A DNA stretch of 64,000 bases, taken from Prorocentrum cordatum. Its lineage: Eukaryota > Sar > Dinophyceae > Prorocentrales > Prorocentraceae. Each line of letters opens with the position of its first letter. Within the stretch, counting starts at the first letter, position 1. Both the position numbers and the translations under genes were made by a program. The notes beneath the pieces were generated by a model. The model made no database searches. It worked only from the letters and a program-made list of their open reading frames with translations, and was not told the origin of the DNA. The DNA lies in assembly GCA_963575745.1 (NCBI GenBank), contig CAUYUJ010020170.1:427187-491186 (forward strand), read 5' to 3'. Shown here piece after piece: positions 1 to 12,223 of this stretch.

Positions 1-1009
1 GCCACCATCGGGGTTTACTGGGCCGACGCCCTCCGCAAGGAAGGCGCGAGCGCGGTCACCGCGCACGTACATTGGGCGAGCGACGCCCCCACCCGTCCAG
101 CACGTTTTCCCTGCCACGACAGACTGGCGACTAACCTCTGCGACCCATCCGAATCGGCCGCGGCCGCGTTCCTGTTGGAAAATCCTCGCTCCTCCCCCCC
201 TCGGCGGGGGCGAGAAAGGTCTCTGTAGACCACCCCTCCGGCACAGCTAACATGAACCACCACCTAGCGACCTTGGGCGCTATCCTGCACCCGACGGAGG
301 GCTTGCTCGTAAGGGTCCCGCGAGCCACACCCGCAGGTTCCTCCGTCTGGGCTTCCTCACGACACTGGGATGACACTATATCTGGCGAACTGCAGGTGGG
401 CTGAGGGTTCTGGCGCCGGTGCATTCCCACCACTAGATTGTGCGGACCTCCCTCGGCTTGCGCGGAGGGGCAGAACGCCGAGACCCCAGTGCCGCTGTCA
501 TTGGCTGCAGGGTTACCTCCAGCCGCTACACAGTGAACACGAAAGCCGCGCCGGCATGGCATACCTAGGTTTACCACATTGTGTGGAAGGCGCCGGACAA
601 GCTGCCACGTGAGCCACTTGTGGCTTCCCTGCCCGGACACCCGACTCTCAGCTTCAGTCGCTGCCATCTCGAAGGACCGCACGCCTCACAGATCACCACT
701 TTGGGGTAGCTGAGCTCCGATCTGGTCGCCGATCGATCGATCCCCGCGGCAACTGAGGTCCCTGCTGCCGTGGCTCAAGTCAGTCGTCCGCCCCCGCCGT
801 TTACCAGTGCTCTGCGGCTCTTGGCTGCGCCCCCCTTCTGCAGGATGACGAAGAAGAGCAATGATGGGCCACTGGCCCGTTGGCCTTCCCCCGCAGCCCC
901 CTGTGCTGGAGGCCCGGGCAAGGTTGACAGCCTTTGCCCCTTCCGTGCGCGCGAGTGCCCGTGGCTCAGATGGGCGCATTTCCACCACGAATGGTGCTGA
1001 TGGTGCGAG
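1..1009. other. Upstream region without a recognised gene
   Basis: No product is recognised here. On the plus strand frame 1 is open from base 1 to about 226 and its first 30 codons look protein-like, so the window may begin inside an exon, but nothing identifies it. The minus strand also has an open frame (131-682) with no known domain. A copy of the CTCTGCGGCTCTTGGCTGCG short repeat lies at 810-835. This repeat also occurs four times in the intron at 8.6-9.5 kb, so part of this stretch may be intronic. Confidence 0.4.
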
Positions 1010-4000
1010 GTGCGCCAGAGACACTGCGACGGCAAGGAGCATCTCCTGGGAGGAAGCCACGCTAACGAAGCAGGAAAGCAGAAAGACACTGGCTGGCCGG
1101 ACCCCAGACTGCATACCGATCAAGGCAACTTCTGGACCAGGACCTTGGGCAAAGACTACGACCAGGTGACCAAGCGCACCATCAACAGACCGCTATGGCC
1201 TGGTGGGACGCTGCCAGACCCAGTTAAGGTGGGCACACTGCCCCACCTGCCAGGGTGGACCTTCCCAGAGGACTGGGATCATGTCCCAGTCAACTTCCCG
1301 TACCGCGACGACCCGTTCGACTTCGCCATCCCCACCGACGCCGTTCATTCGACAGACCTACGATCGCCTAACCAGTATCGAGCGGGTTGGGGGGAGACTC
1401 CCTTGAACACGTCCAGAGCCTGGAGGACACGGTGCCGCCGCCACCGCCCCCAACAGACGCGCCCCCTGCATCACTCGGACGGCCGTCCGCCTCACTGCAC
1501 CCGTGGGCGGGACGGAACAGTGCATCCAGCAGAGCCTCCTCGCAGGACTCAATGGATCGGACCAGGCCCGAGCACGAGGGTGACAGTGACTGGCCAGACG
1601 CCCTCTCCCCTATGAGCAGGCAGGTAATAATTGAGTCACCAGCGGCTGCAGCAGCGGACGCCATCACCCGTCTATTCACTGCCCCCACCACCAGCATTGC
1701 AGCCCAGTTCCCCCCTTCACACTCCCACTGGCTCAGTTCACTCGGGAGTCAACCTCCCGAAGCACTGGGAGCAAGACCTACGACAAAGAGGAAGTACCCT
1801 CGACAGGCTGGCCTGGACCGAGCGCATGGCGGCCACCGAAACCGTATGGGACGGCTCCGCCAAGGCCAGAACGGACTTGGTCAGACGGCAGAGCTGCGCG
1901 CTAGGCGTGGCGGTCACCCCCATCGACGAACAGTCCCCCTGCGTACTTCTCGACCAGTTCAAGCTGCGGAATGCATTTTCCACCCAGCAGGGGAAGCTGC
2001 TGCTGCACCTGCAATGGCCCCAAGAGTTCAAGATCCTTTTCAAGGGGCAGGAAGCAGGGCAGGAAGCCCGTACGCTACTCCTTAGCATCACCGGCCCATC
2101 TGTGGACCAGGTTGCCTCGCTCAAGCTTCTGTGGCCGCCCGACTTCGGAGGTACCATCCCCTCGAACGACTGCGATGCTTTTGAATTCAGAACGGGAACC
2201 AAGTACCCCACCAACCAGGCCTTGCCTTCATACGGCGAAGACAGATACGGGAGGTTCCACGCTGACGACAGAATCCCCAAGCCGGACAAGGTGGGGGACG
2301 GTTGGTACAGGCTGGACAAGGCACCCCCTCGGTTACAGTACCGGCGGATCTCTACCTCCATCACCGAGATCTACAAGCTGCAGCAGGCTCCCGCAGACCT
2401 GGTGGGCACGCCACTCGACGTCATCACGTACCTCCTCACCTTCCGCACTACCGACAGGAAGAATAAGACGCTGGCCAACAGCGTGGAAAACACCAGAGTC
2501 TGCGGGAAAACCCTCCTCTCACGGACCAGGGCCACCATCAGGGCACAGGCTCTTGGCACGCCACCCACAGTTGTGAGCAGCGGAGCTTTAGACTCGCAAC
2601 ACCCGACCGAGGTGCCGACCGTCACTCGCTTCTCCGACCATGAAGTGGACAATGCAATCGGACAGGTATTTCAACGGGTCAGGGACCTACCCTCGACTGT
2701 GACGCTCGACGAAGGCGCCGGGCGCCACCAGCTCAACGGCGACGCGTCGCGGGCCCTCGCTGCCACTATACAGCACCGCGTATCGGTCGGACATGGTCCC
2801 CCGGGAACCGGCAAGACAGTCTTCTCCGTCGCGCCACCGTGGACACCTGGGCCGACTCACTCCCTGAAGGGCAAACGGTGGCGCTGACCGCAGGTTCCAA
2901 CACGGCCGCGGACCAGCCAGCCATTGGTCTCGGCAGTGCACACCAGGCGGGCAGACTAGGGCATAGGACAGGCTACCCCAACAGATGCGTCCGTCTGGCC
3001 AAAGAATTCCGGGTGACGCAGGCACTAGCCCCGCTCACCCCGGGGGGGCACTTCCACAGGACGCACGGTAGGCCCCCATTCGAAGGCGGATCTTCCAAAG
3101 AGTTCACCGCATTCCGTGCCCACGATCATCGCGACGTACGAATCCGCGGAGGCCCTCAGGAATGCTGCCCCAGTAGCCTTGCTCATCATCGACGAGGCAG
3201 GACAAGCCCATGAGCTTATGGCTGCCATGTCGCTCGATAGTGCCATCCGCTCCGGCGGGCATCTGGTGCTGGTGGGCGACCCCAAGCAGCTTCCCCCCAC
3301 CGTCCTTTCCAGAAAGGCTGCCGACCCCGGGCTCTGCCTCTCCATCTTCGATCGGCTGCGCACCGCCCTGGGAGATGAAACAACAGCCGTGGTGCAGCTA
3401 AGCTTCTGCTATCGCATGCACCCCCTGCTCCTGTCATGGCCTAACGTCGCCTTCTACAACAACACAATACGTGCGGGACTCACCGGCCCCTTCGCGCAAA
3501 TGCCGCTGATCAGGGGATTACCGTGGCGGAGGCTACTGCCCTGGGACGACGAAAAGGCTTGAAGTACTCGCCGAGGCCACAGCCACCCCCATGGAAGACA
3601 TGGAGAAAATGCTGCGGGACCTCACGCCAGGCCCCCATCGCGAGGAAGAACGGCACCGATTTCTCCTTGTCGACAACCCTTCCCTCGAGGTCACCTCAAG
3701 GCTCCACTCGGGATACGCGAATCCGCCGGAGGCCGCGCAGGCGGTGGACATCGCACGCGCACTCCTGCCCGCCGTTGAGGACGGCACAACCGTGCGCGTC
3801 GTGGTAGGTTACCAGCTACAGTGTGCAGTCCTGGAGAACGGTTGGCCCCAGTCAGGGAGAAGCATCAGCGGCGCCCTCGGACAAGCCAAGGCCAAGGGCA
3901 AAGGGAAGGGCAAGGACGGTTCAGCCAAGGCAGGCTGACCCCCCGCACACCCCCCCACATACGCCACTGACACCAAGGACCACGCAAGCGTGCTCGTGCA

Positions 4001-4600
4001 GTGGAGCGCTCCTCTCACCGGTATCGATCTGTGCTTCCCGGGGCTGCGGCAATTTGCTGAGGAGCACCTTGCTAGCGGCAGGCTCACCATCTCCACCATC
4101 GACTCCAGTCAGGGCGGCGAGGCTGATCTAGTCATATACCTGACCACTCGGTCCAACAAGTGGCATGATTGGGGGTTCGTGGCCAACCCCGACAGGGCGA
4201 ACGTTGCGATCACCCGCGCCACCACCAACGCGGTCATCATCGGGGACAGAAGGATGTTCGGCACAGCCACAGGCGCCCGCCTGCGGGAGCTTTCAGAGTA
4301 CGGGAAATTTGCCAAGCTATGGGTCCGCTTCAAAGGTGACGACCTGGGCTCAAGGTTGCAGCTCGAGACTGATGAAGAGTTTGACCCCATGAGGGGCCTC
4401 ACCACGTGGATCCCTGCGGCCCCCTCCCACACCAGGGACGACACCACAAGGGGACTCGACGACGCCATCAAGAAGGCCAAGGCTTCCATGGAGAACAACT
4501 TCGCCGAACGCATTGCTGCCCCGCTCGACCCCCTGTTCTCCTGGGACAAACTCGGCGAAGCCATCGCAGGCAGCTTGCAGAGGCGACGACCCGGCAATGG
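1010..4600 (+). pseudogene. UPF1-like SF1 helicase core, frame-shifted
   Basis: Superfamily 1B helicases of the UPF1/SMUBP2/ZNFX1 type unwind RNA or DNA using ATP. The motifs appear in order: Walker A GPPGTGKT at 2795-2818; motif Ia VALTAGSNTAAD near 2878-2913; Walker B DEAGQA at 3191-3208; motif III GDPKQLPPT at 3275-3301; YRMHP at 3410-3424; motif V TIDSSQGGEADLVI at 4095-4136; motif VI NVAITRA at 4200-4220. The coding frame changes several times with no room for an intron (frame 2 to 1 near 2839, back to 2 near 3112, to 0 near 3570), and there is an in-frame TGA at 3936-3938. The residues of each motif are intact, so decay is recent or some shifts are assembly indels. The upstream part (1010-2790) is protein-like but unrecognised, and the true start is unknown. 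SF1B helicase identity is secure; the host function is not. Confidence 0.8.
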
Positions 4601-7600
4601 GAGTCATCCTTTACACCGTGGCCGGGCTCCACCCCCACCAATGGTCCATGGGCGCCACCCCGAGGCAGCCTGGCAGCCTCGATCGGAAGGCCTGGAGCCA
4701 CCTCGGGTACTGCATGGACGTGGAACTCGGGATCGACGCCAGCAACCTTGTCTACAACCTGACGTGGGCGGCCCTGGTCTGGTTCCTGGGGCTGGGCACA
4801 CCCTGGGACGAGTCACAGTGCATGGCCCCGCTGGACTCGCCCCCCCCGTTGCCCCACGCTAAGGGTAATAACCGCCGCCCCAAGCCCTCCAGCAGGTGCA
4901 CTCCCGTTGGCATGCCCCCCCAGCTCCCCGCGGCCCGGGGTCCAGCCACGGGCAATTGCAAGCGACATAGGGTGCGCCCTGGGATGGAACACTTGCACTC
5001 ACTGCTCCGCCCAGGACAGATCGAATCGACGCTCAGACACGCCCTCTGCGGCAGCGACGGGCTCCCACTCAACGCCCCCGCGCTCAGGGCCCTCCTGGTG
5101 GTGATGATGCTGCAGCTGCGGGAACCTCGCGCAACGCCCTGGCCATTCCCGCATCCCGAGGCCACGGGGGGCATTATAGAGGCCGCCATGGGCCTCTGCC
5201 TCCCCTGGCAGGAAGCCCACAAGGAGTTCCGAAACCAGTTCGCCGCCACCTGGGGCTTCAACCTGGCCAACTTCGCCTCCCTTCAGCACCCTGGCCACCT
5301 TTGCTCATCACCACCTCGCTGCATCCGCTCACGCCTGCTTTAAGACATGGTCAGAAATGCTGGAGCATGACTTCGCCCTAGAGGCCCCCATGCGCGTACT
5401 TGAGGTGATAGTCCAGCCCGCGGACGTCAATCAACTGAGCCTAGGAAGATGCTCCATATGCCAGTTACACAAGGAGCTTGTCGGCTCAGAAGAGGGACTC
5501 GGCGGTCCACACACCATGGCAGACGTGGAGTACATCGGAGGCGGGATCGCAATGTCCAACCGCCGCTTGGACGAGGACCTCCCCCCTCCCCAGCCCCTGG
5601 CACAGTGTTCATCCCCCTTGCGTGCGTGACGACAGATTCTGCTGGTTGCAACAGTGCGCCAGCGATATCTGCGCTGCGACGACTGCCCCGACGCGGGGGT
5701 GCAGGGCGCAGCCGGCACCTGGGAAGACGATGACACGCGGGAGCTGCTAGCACAGAACCGCGCACAGGCATACATGAAGGGAAAGAACTGCAGATGGCTC
5801 TGCGAGCCGTGCTGGGTCAGGTCCCTGGAGAAGAAGGGGGGTGAGGTCCCCAACCCCAACCACGCGGACGGCGGCGCCAAGAAGACCCTGCAGCAGCGCC
5901 TGCAGGAGTACAAGCGCAGACTGGAGGAGGCACGCGCCCGCAAGAAAGCTCGGACCCTCCCACCCTTGACCAGCCTACCGATCGGGTTCGGGCGACCTAG
6001 CAACGCACCAACTCCTTCTACCCTGAAGGACCCCGTCATGCGCGCACCGCGTGCCTTCCAGCCACCAAGCGTCGGTGCCACCCCCCCACCTCACAGGCTT
6101 GCTGATGGCAGGTTCGGTGCCGACGCGCACCGCGCGAAAGTGCACTCAGCCACGTGCGACACATGTCCCCCCGGGTCGCCACTGCTTGAATGGAAACCTG
6201 GCCGCCCAGCCCTCGGATGCTTCATGTGGCGCCCCGAGTCAGAGGCAATGTGCAACGAGCAGACGGGCCTGCCACCGTGGGAGTTAATGCCTTCCCTATG
6301 GATCATGCAGCAGTGGAATGCGGAATGGGCCTGCAGAAGGTGCCTCGTGCACATTTGGAACGTCGCGCCGGGCGTCCTCGACCACATTCTCGACCACTAC
6401 TCATCCGAGGTATACCCCGCTATCCCCATCAAGCGGCAGATCACATCAGAAGTGCCAGAAGACAGCTACAGCTACGACATGTCCGCGCACCTCTCCCCTG
6501 GTAGCAGTGCGCCGGTGAATGACGCGTTCACACGAGGCCCACCCCACGAGGACTGCTCGTCACCACACGACAAAGAGATCCGCAAACAAGATGGTCAAGC
6601 TGGCATAGACGACAGGACCTCCAGCAGCTACTCCTTCCCCGACTTGCTGCCCCCCCCCCGGTCCCCTATTTGCCCACGCTCTCCACCCTCCGTCTGGAAG
6701 GGGATGAGTCAAAAGGCCCAGTTCACGCCCTGGTCAAATACATGGTTGAGTGGAGCCACACAATCTACACTCTCTGGGCCGCCTATGCGCAGCGACAGGG
6801 AGAGAGCACTGAAGGGGACATAACCGACGAAACAAGGTGGCCGACCGAACTGCTGCCCCCCTTCCTGACGTCGGTATACGAAGAGATCCCAGACAACGGC
6901 CGCCCTCCGCACATTCGAATCCATGGGACGGATAGCGGGCAGCGGCAGCCAGGGTAGTCTCACACCTGGTGGATGGAAACCAGAAGTACCAAGAGGACTG
7001 GGATCGATACGCAGACAACCTCGCCAACCAGAGAGGGCAGGGCCCCTACCGACAGCCGCTTCACGTCCTCACAGCATTCCTCACCAGGCTGGAGGACTCT
7101 GACTTGACCAGAGGAACCATCGAGCACCTCGCCCTGCCCCAGAAAACGACGGCTAGAAGCGCAGACCGCGGTGAGTCTCCAGCCGCCAGCTGGCTCAGCA
7201 GGCCCAGCAGGAAGGAATCTCCCGCAACTGACTGCCAAGTAGGGGGCCACGGGGCACCCCCGACCCGCGCTGACGTGCCACCCCATCAGCCCGCCGAACC
7301 TGGCCAGTCCCACGCAGCCCCAGAACAGGAGCAGTCCTCACCAGAGCACTGGAAAGGCGATGGCGATGTGGAGGGGGTCGACTGGGGTGACGAGGCGGGC
7401 AGGAAATCCGAAACGGACGCCCAGGCGCGATCCAGCCCGCAGGACATCTCCATTGACTCTGGCTCGCAGGTCAGCCCCACCCATCCGGAGGACGACGTTA
7501 GCGACGCAGCCCCCCGCAGACGACAAGGTGTCCCAGAACCCCCCCCCCGCTCTGGACAAACCTCCCCATAGGGCAGACTCAGACGCCTGGTCCCCATTCG

Positions 7601-8632
7601 AGCAGGCAGCCGCCAGAGGAACACTCAGAGATGGGTTCGCCCCAGGCGGCCCCCGCACCAGAGAGGATCGGACCCGGAGTCTGTGCGCAGGAAGGGACGA
7701 CAGGACTTTTAGATACTCGTAGGGCGAAGGTGGCCGCCGTGCACCCGCGGTTGACGAAGTCAGGACCAGAGAGCGCTCGGCCACCCCGCCGCCGCGCAAC
7801 TCCTCTCGAGCACAGCGCACCACCCAGGACTCGTGGAACGACACGCGGAGAGCGCCAATGCCCGCAGCACGCCCTGACGACCCCATGGGAGGCCTCCCCA
7901 TGCACTTGAGTTCTATCGACGGGGCGGACGTTGCAAGGGACGAACCAGTACCTGAAAATATTGCACGGCTGCAGAAGGCGCTGGGGGGCGCATTTAACGA
8001 AGTCTGGAGCGCCTGGGCCAAGAAGGCAGCATTCAGTCAAGGGGGCAATTCTATCAAGTTTAATCCCAGGCTAAATTCCGCACATCAATGCAACGGGTTC
8101 CTCCAGGCATGGAGCAAGATGGGATTTGACGCCTACAAGATGGAAAAATAGTACCAGCTCCACGTCGACTGGCCGAGCGTCATGGAGAAGCATCGCAAAC
8201 TTTTGCAACGCGACACCAGACTGCGCACCGCCGACGGGCCCGTCGGTAGCAGACGCCCACCCCCATGGACCGCCGAAGGCAAGGAGGTTACAAGGGCCTT
8301 CCCATGGACCGCCGAAGGCAAGGAGGCTGTATGGACAGGGGCATCCAGTTCAGGGACCGCAATGCTTGCTTCCTGGACAACAATGATCTGGGTCAGCTCG
8401 GCGCAGCCTCCACCTCCTTGTACAAGGTGGTGTCCATCGCGCTGACCCTGTGGGCCGTCTGGGACCCTGGCGCGCCTGGTGAAGCTCGCTGGGTTGGCAG
8501 CCCCATGGTCCTCAACCGGCCCTATGCCTCGAGCAGCGATTTTGAGCTCGTGGACTGAGGCCACTGGGGAAGTGTCCGCAAACCCCCATGGTCACGAAAT
8601 TCTCTACATGGATGCTCTTGGCATTGACATTA
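4597..8632 (+). pseudogene. C-terminal continuation of the helicase block, unknown domains
   Basis: Protein-like sequence continues directly from the helicase on the same strand through at least six frames: 4597-5343 (frame 1), 5357-6823 (frame 2, with a TGA at 5627-5629), 6670-6957, 6969-7571, 7858-8260 (TAG at 8149-8151) and 8265-8632. The 5440-5830 part is cysteine-rich (CSICQLH, CDDC, LCEPCW), which suggests a zinc-binding segment, but I do not recognise a family. The final segment runs into GTAAGT at 8633, a strong splice donor. The lack of spacers between frames argues for one long protein of over 2,000 residues that has picked up indels and stops. It could instead be an expressed gene with sequencing errors. 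No function beyond linkage to the helicase is claimed. Confidence 0.45.
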
Positions 8633-9540
8633 GTAAGTTTCACCCGCAGCGCCCGGCTTCGGCCACAATACCCGGCGCTACCTCCTTTGGGTCGGAGGTG
8701 CACCAATACCCATGCGTTGCGAACTAGACAGCCCACGCTGGTCTCGTGGACCCACCCTGGCACTGTGTACGGCAATGACCGGGTAACCAACTGCCGCGCC
8801 GCCAGCTCACAGATCCGGCCGCCCCATGGGACAGGGGGCCGACGGTGCCGCCCCTCAGGGGCACCCACTTTGGACGACAGGGACTGGTGGCTGAAATAAC
8901 CCACCTCCAGCGCTCCACTTCTTTCAATAGCATATGGTGCGACACCAGGCGGGGGTCGTAGCACTGCCCCACCTACGACCCCCCACTGGCCCATGTGGTG
9001 TGGGAGCTCCTCGCGTGGATGACCAGGGTCGCCTGCCGTGTCCAGCGGCCACTGGCCGCCCCCCCCCAATCTCACCATTCACAAGGACTCTGCGGCTCTT
9101 GGCTGCGCCCCCCTTCGGACTCATTGACGACGTCTCTGCGGCTCTTGGCTGCGTCCCCCATTCTGTTCGCCGAGGTTGATCCGGCCACCGCGTGGCAGGC
9201 GACTGGGCCCACGCCCAGTGCCTGGGATGTGGTCGCTCCCCCCTTCTCCTCCTCCTTCTCCTCCTCCTCCCCCTCCTGCTCATCCTCCTCCCCCCCCCGC
9301 TCTTCAATCGCCAGTTTCTGCGGCTCTTGGCTGCGCCCCCAAGCGAAGCGCGCTATGGTTGAGGATGTGCTTCCGCCTTGGTCCGGTCCAAGCGTGGATG
9401 CCCAGGGCGTTGCGGTTGTGCCCAGCGGCGCCTGGATGCACCCCCCATGTTCATTCACAAGTCTCTGCGGCTCTTGGCTGCGCCCCCAGCTCTGTGAAGG
9501 GACATCGCGACAGGTGAGCTGACAGCGTCGACCACCCCAG
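8633..9540 (+). other. Predicted GT-AG intron carrying short repeats
   Basis: The donor GTAAGT starts at 8633 and the acceptor CCCCAG ends at 9540. Splicing joins phase-1 codon base A (8632) to CG (9541-9542) and continues straight into the open frame 0 downstream, so the phase agrees. The intron holds four copies of a roughly 26-bp repeat (starts near 9088, 9134, 9316 and 9463) and a TCC-rich stretch at 9240-9297. Confidence 0.6.
9088..9488 (+). repeat. Four copies of the CTCTGCGGCTCTTGGCTGCG repeat
   Basis: Copies start near 9088, 9134, 9316 and 9463, all in the same orientation, each followed by a C-run. The repeat is interspersed and irregularly spaced rather than a tandem array. A fifth copy is at 810-835. 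All four intronic copies sit in the predicted intron 8633-9540. Confidence 0.8.
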
Positions 9541-9962
9541 CGGGTCACACACTGGCCTGGAATCTGGCTTCCGGCGACGCGCCAGCGGACAGGTGGTTGC
9601 TCATCTCGGCGCACCGCACGCCCTGCCTGCGCCAAGACACCACAGTGGTGATCCCGCAGGCTCTCTGGACGGATATGAACTGGTTACTGGCTATCGGCTG
9701 GTCGCCAGCTGCATACGCTGTCGTGATGTCGCGTTGGAGTGGTATCAACCCTTTCCCGTATTCACCGCCACAGCGGCAGGCAGTGCCACCCCCACCTGCG
9801 CGTCGCCCTGATCCACATGGCACGGCTCATGGCGCTACCACAAGGACGTCGCCCTGGCTTCGTGTAAGGTGGAGACTGGCGTGCATCTACCCGCTTACGG
9901 TGCTACCTGATGACGGGCCTGGCAAGGGCGCGTTCCTGTACGAGTGGTTCATCCTTCGGCAG
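9541..9962 (+). CDS. Exon downstream of the helicase block, product unknown
   Basis: The open frame begins right after the CAG acceptor and reads protein-like sequence rich in Trp and hydrophobic residues (for example WTDMNWLLAIGW near 9670-9705). It remains open to 10112. A CAG|GT donor candidate at 962/963 (9962/9963) may end the exon. Frame and phase match the exon ending at 8632, so it probably belongs to the same transcription unit as the helicase block. No domain is recognised. Confidence 0.4.
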
Positions 9963-11287
9963 GTCACGGCTGATCCCCCAGTTGGCCCGTCTCGCAGGTG
10001 CCTCGGTCAGCGCTTGCAACTTCGTGCCCCCGATCTTCGAGTGTCGGATAAGTTGCGTGCGCGCTGGCCACGGGCTGGAAGCGGCGTTACCTCATGTTCG
10101 CTGACAGGTTAGCCTTCGCTCCCGTGTCCAAGAGCGGGCATGCCCGATGTCTGCGACAGTGAGTCACCGTGAGTGAGGCCCCCTCTGTGCCGCCATTCCC
10201 TTTCTTCCTGTCGTTGGTTGCCCGTCTGGCGTCCGCAGCGACTCTCCCGCTTTCCTCCTGCCTCGCTTCCGTGTCTCGGCCGCAGTTAGACGCCGACAGG
10301 CGACTTCTCCGTGCTGCTACAGTACGGTCCGTGCTCCTTGCCCCTGTTCTTGGTGTGCGGTTCGCCTGGAGCTTGGCGCCGCAAGGGCGACTTCTCCTTC
10401 CCGTCCGCCGCCGGTGCCGCGCTTGCGTCCCCATCCGCTGGGATGATTGCGCCGGTCACCCCCAATGAGGGTCTTTTTGTCCCTGGCATGTGCACTCGCC
10501 TCAGCGGCCTACGTGCCTCTGCGGCCAATTATCTCGCTCTGTGCCCCAGGCGTGAAGCCCGCTCCCTGGACGTCTCCTTGGAGCCGCGAACCAAAAAGTA
10601 TCCCCGCCAGTGAGCTTGGCGCCGAAAGGGCGACTTCCCCCCCCCGTTCCGCCGCCGGTCGCCGCGCCTCTGCGCCCCCACCTGCCAGGATGTCTGAGCC
10701 GGTCACCTGCCGACGCCGTGTGCGTCTTAATGAGGGTCATTTTGTCCCTGGCGCGTGCATGCGCCACTGCGGCCAATTATCTTCGCACCGCGCTCCGGAC
10801 GTTGACCCGCTTCAAGTCCCTCGCCTTGGAGCCGCGAACCAAAAAAGATATCCCCACCAGCTGCCTGCTGGCCCAGACGACGCCTTCCGCTCCGTGTCCG
10901 CCGCCTCGGAGCCGCCGACCAAAAAAAAATACCCCCACCAGCTACACCGCGCATTCTTTGCGAAATAGCCCCGTGCCGTGACCCGGGCGCCGCTTCCGAT
11001 CCCTGTCCGTTGCCTCGGAGCCGCCGACCAAAAAAGTATCCCCACCAGCCCGCCGCCCAGGTGCTGCATGAAGCTCCGGCCCACCGCTTTAGGTTAATTC
11101 GTCTGTGCGCGCCCCGCTCTGACTGGACTCGCCGCTGGCGCGCTCGCGTGCGGCCGCTGACCAAAAGTACCCATCAGAAACGATGCCCATGAGAGCTGAC
11201 GGGGGCAAGAGACACGCATAGTCAAACAGCGAGGGAGGCCGGCGTGGACGGCGCGTTGGGGCCACCTCCAGGCCCGCATTGGGGGGG
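9963..11287 (+). repeat. Tandem degenerate repeats with an ACCAAAAAA core
   Basis: No gene is recognised. A unit of about 265 bp is partly duplicated: AATGAGGGTC near 10464 and 10730 are each followed by GTCCCTGGC and GCGGCCAATTATCT, and GCTTGGCGCCG plus AGGGCGACTT recurs near 10370 and 10615. A shorter element, GGAGCCGCSGACCAAAAAA followed by TATCCCCACCAG, recurs near 10578, 10829, 10909 and 11018, with a weaker copy near 11150. Confidence 0.7.
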
Positions 11288-11639
11288 GGGGGCGGGGCGA
11301 AGAGGAGGGGGAGGATTTGCAGGAGGAGGAGGAGGAAGAGGGAGGAGGCGAGAGGAGCAAGACGAGGAGAAAAAGGACGAGGATGAGGAAGACGAGGACT
11401 AAGAGAGCGAGGAGGACGAGGAGGAGGACGATGAGATGAGGAGGAAGGGGAGGGGGAGGGGGAGGAAGAGGAGGAGGAGGAGGAGGAAAAGGAGGAGGAG
11501 AAGGAGGAGGAGGAGGAGAAGGAAGAGGACGAGGGGGAGGATGAGAACGAGGAGGAGGATGAGGAGGAGGTGGAGAAGGAGGTGGGGGAAAATGACGAGC
11601 ACGAGGAAGAAGGATATGGACGAGAAGGATGATGATGAT
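11288..11639 (+). repeat. GGA/GAC purine trinucleotide array
   Basis: Imperfect GGA/GAG repeat with the purines on the plus strand, ending in GATGATGATG directly at the left end of the DIRS-like element. Open frames through it encode only Arg, Glu or Ser/Pro runs and are not genes. Confidence 0.9.
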
Positions 11640-11723
11640 GGTCGTGCGCCACATTTCATCTCATTAGCGTCAGAATGCCGCGAGGGCTTATCCTCCGTAA
11701 CATCTCTGGCTCAGTTCTCTCGC
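11640..11723 (+). repeat. DIRS-like element, A1 repeat
   Basis: This 84-bp block begins GGTCGTGCGCCACATTTCAT and ends CAGTTCTCTCGC. It aligns without gaps to A2 at 17719-17802 with a handful of substitutions. Confidence 0.85.
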
Positions 11724-11735
11724 GAGGCAGCTCGG

Positions 11736-12223
11736 ATGATGCCAAGCTTCCGCGCGCTGGCCAGCCTGGGAATCGCGCAATTCACCGGGGTCTTCCTTGC
11801 GCACTTCGCGCTCCCGCGTGCACCTCCGGCGCCTGTGGAGGCGCCCCCGCCCAGCCCTGCGGAGGCGGAGCTGGACAGCGGCGCCGTGGCGCCGAGGGAC
11901 CTCCAGCAGGTGTTGGACACCCTGCAGGAGGCGCTGGGCGACTGCCTGGCCACCAGGGCACCGGCGTGCCCCAACCCTTGCCCAGAGTGCCGCTGCGAGT
12001 GCGGCGCAGGGGCGACAGCGGGCTGGTGGCGCGCGGCTCTCGAGTTCCTGCTGGGGGCGATCGCGCCCTGGCCCTGGAGCTCGTCCGCGCGGCGATCAGC
12101 TGGGCGAGGCACCTGTGGAGCCCGGCGGGGCGCGTGGGCTTCACATCCGCCCTGCGGCGCCTGGAGCAGTCAAGCAGTTCGCCTGACCCGCGACTGCCGA
12201 GAGGAGGAGGCCAGTATCGATGA
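11736..12223 (+). CDS. Small first ORF of the DIRS-like element (membrane-segment protein)
   Basis: It begins MMPSFRALASLG with a hydrophobic stretch (residues about 8-25), then a Pro-rich part and a cluster CPNPCPECRCEC near 11968-12003. The frame moves from 0 to 2 near 12060. It ends at TGA 12221-12223, which overlaps the ATG of the next ORF as ATGA. Small ORFs with this Cys cluster ahead of Gag are common in dinoflagellate elements of this kind (recalled, not searched). Function unknown. Confidence 0.5.

Noticed and set aside
131-682. 183-codon minus-strand frame near the left edge
   Set aside because: No domain, competing plus-strand frames and repeat sequence nearby; not enough to call a gene.
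766-779. CCGTGGCTCAAG as a second spliced-leader relict
   Set aside because: Only the last eight bases agree with the leader; expected by chance.
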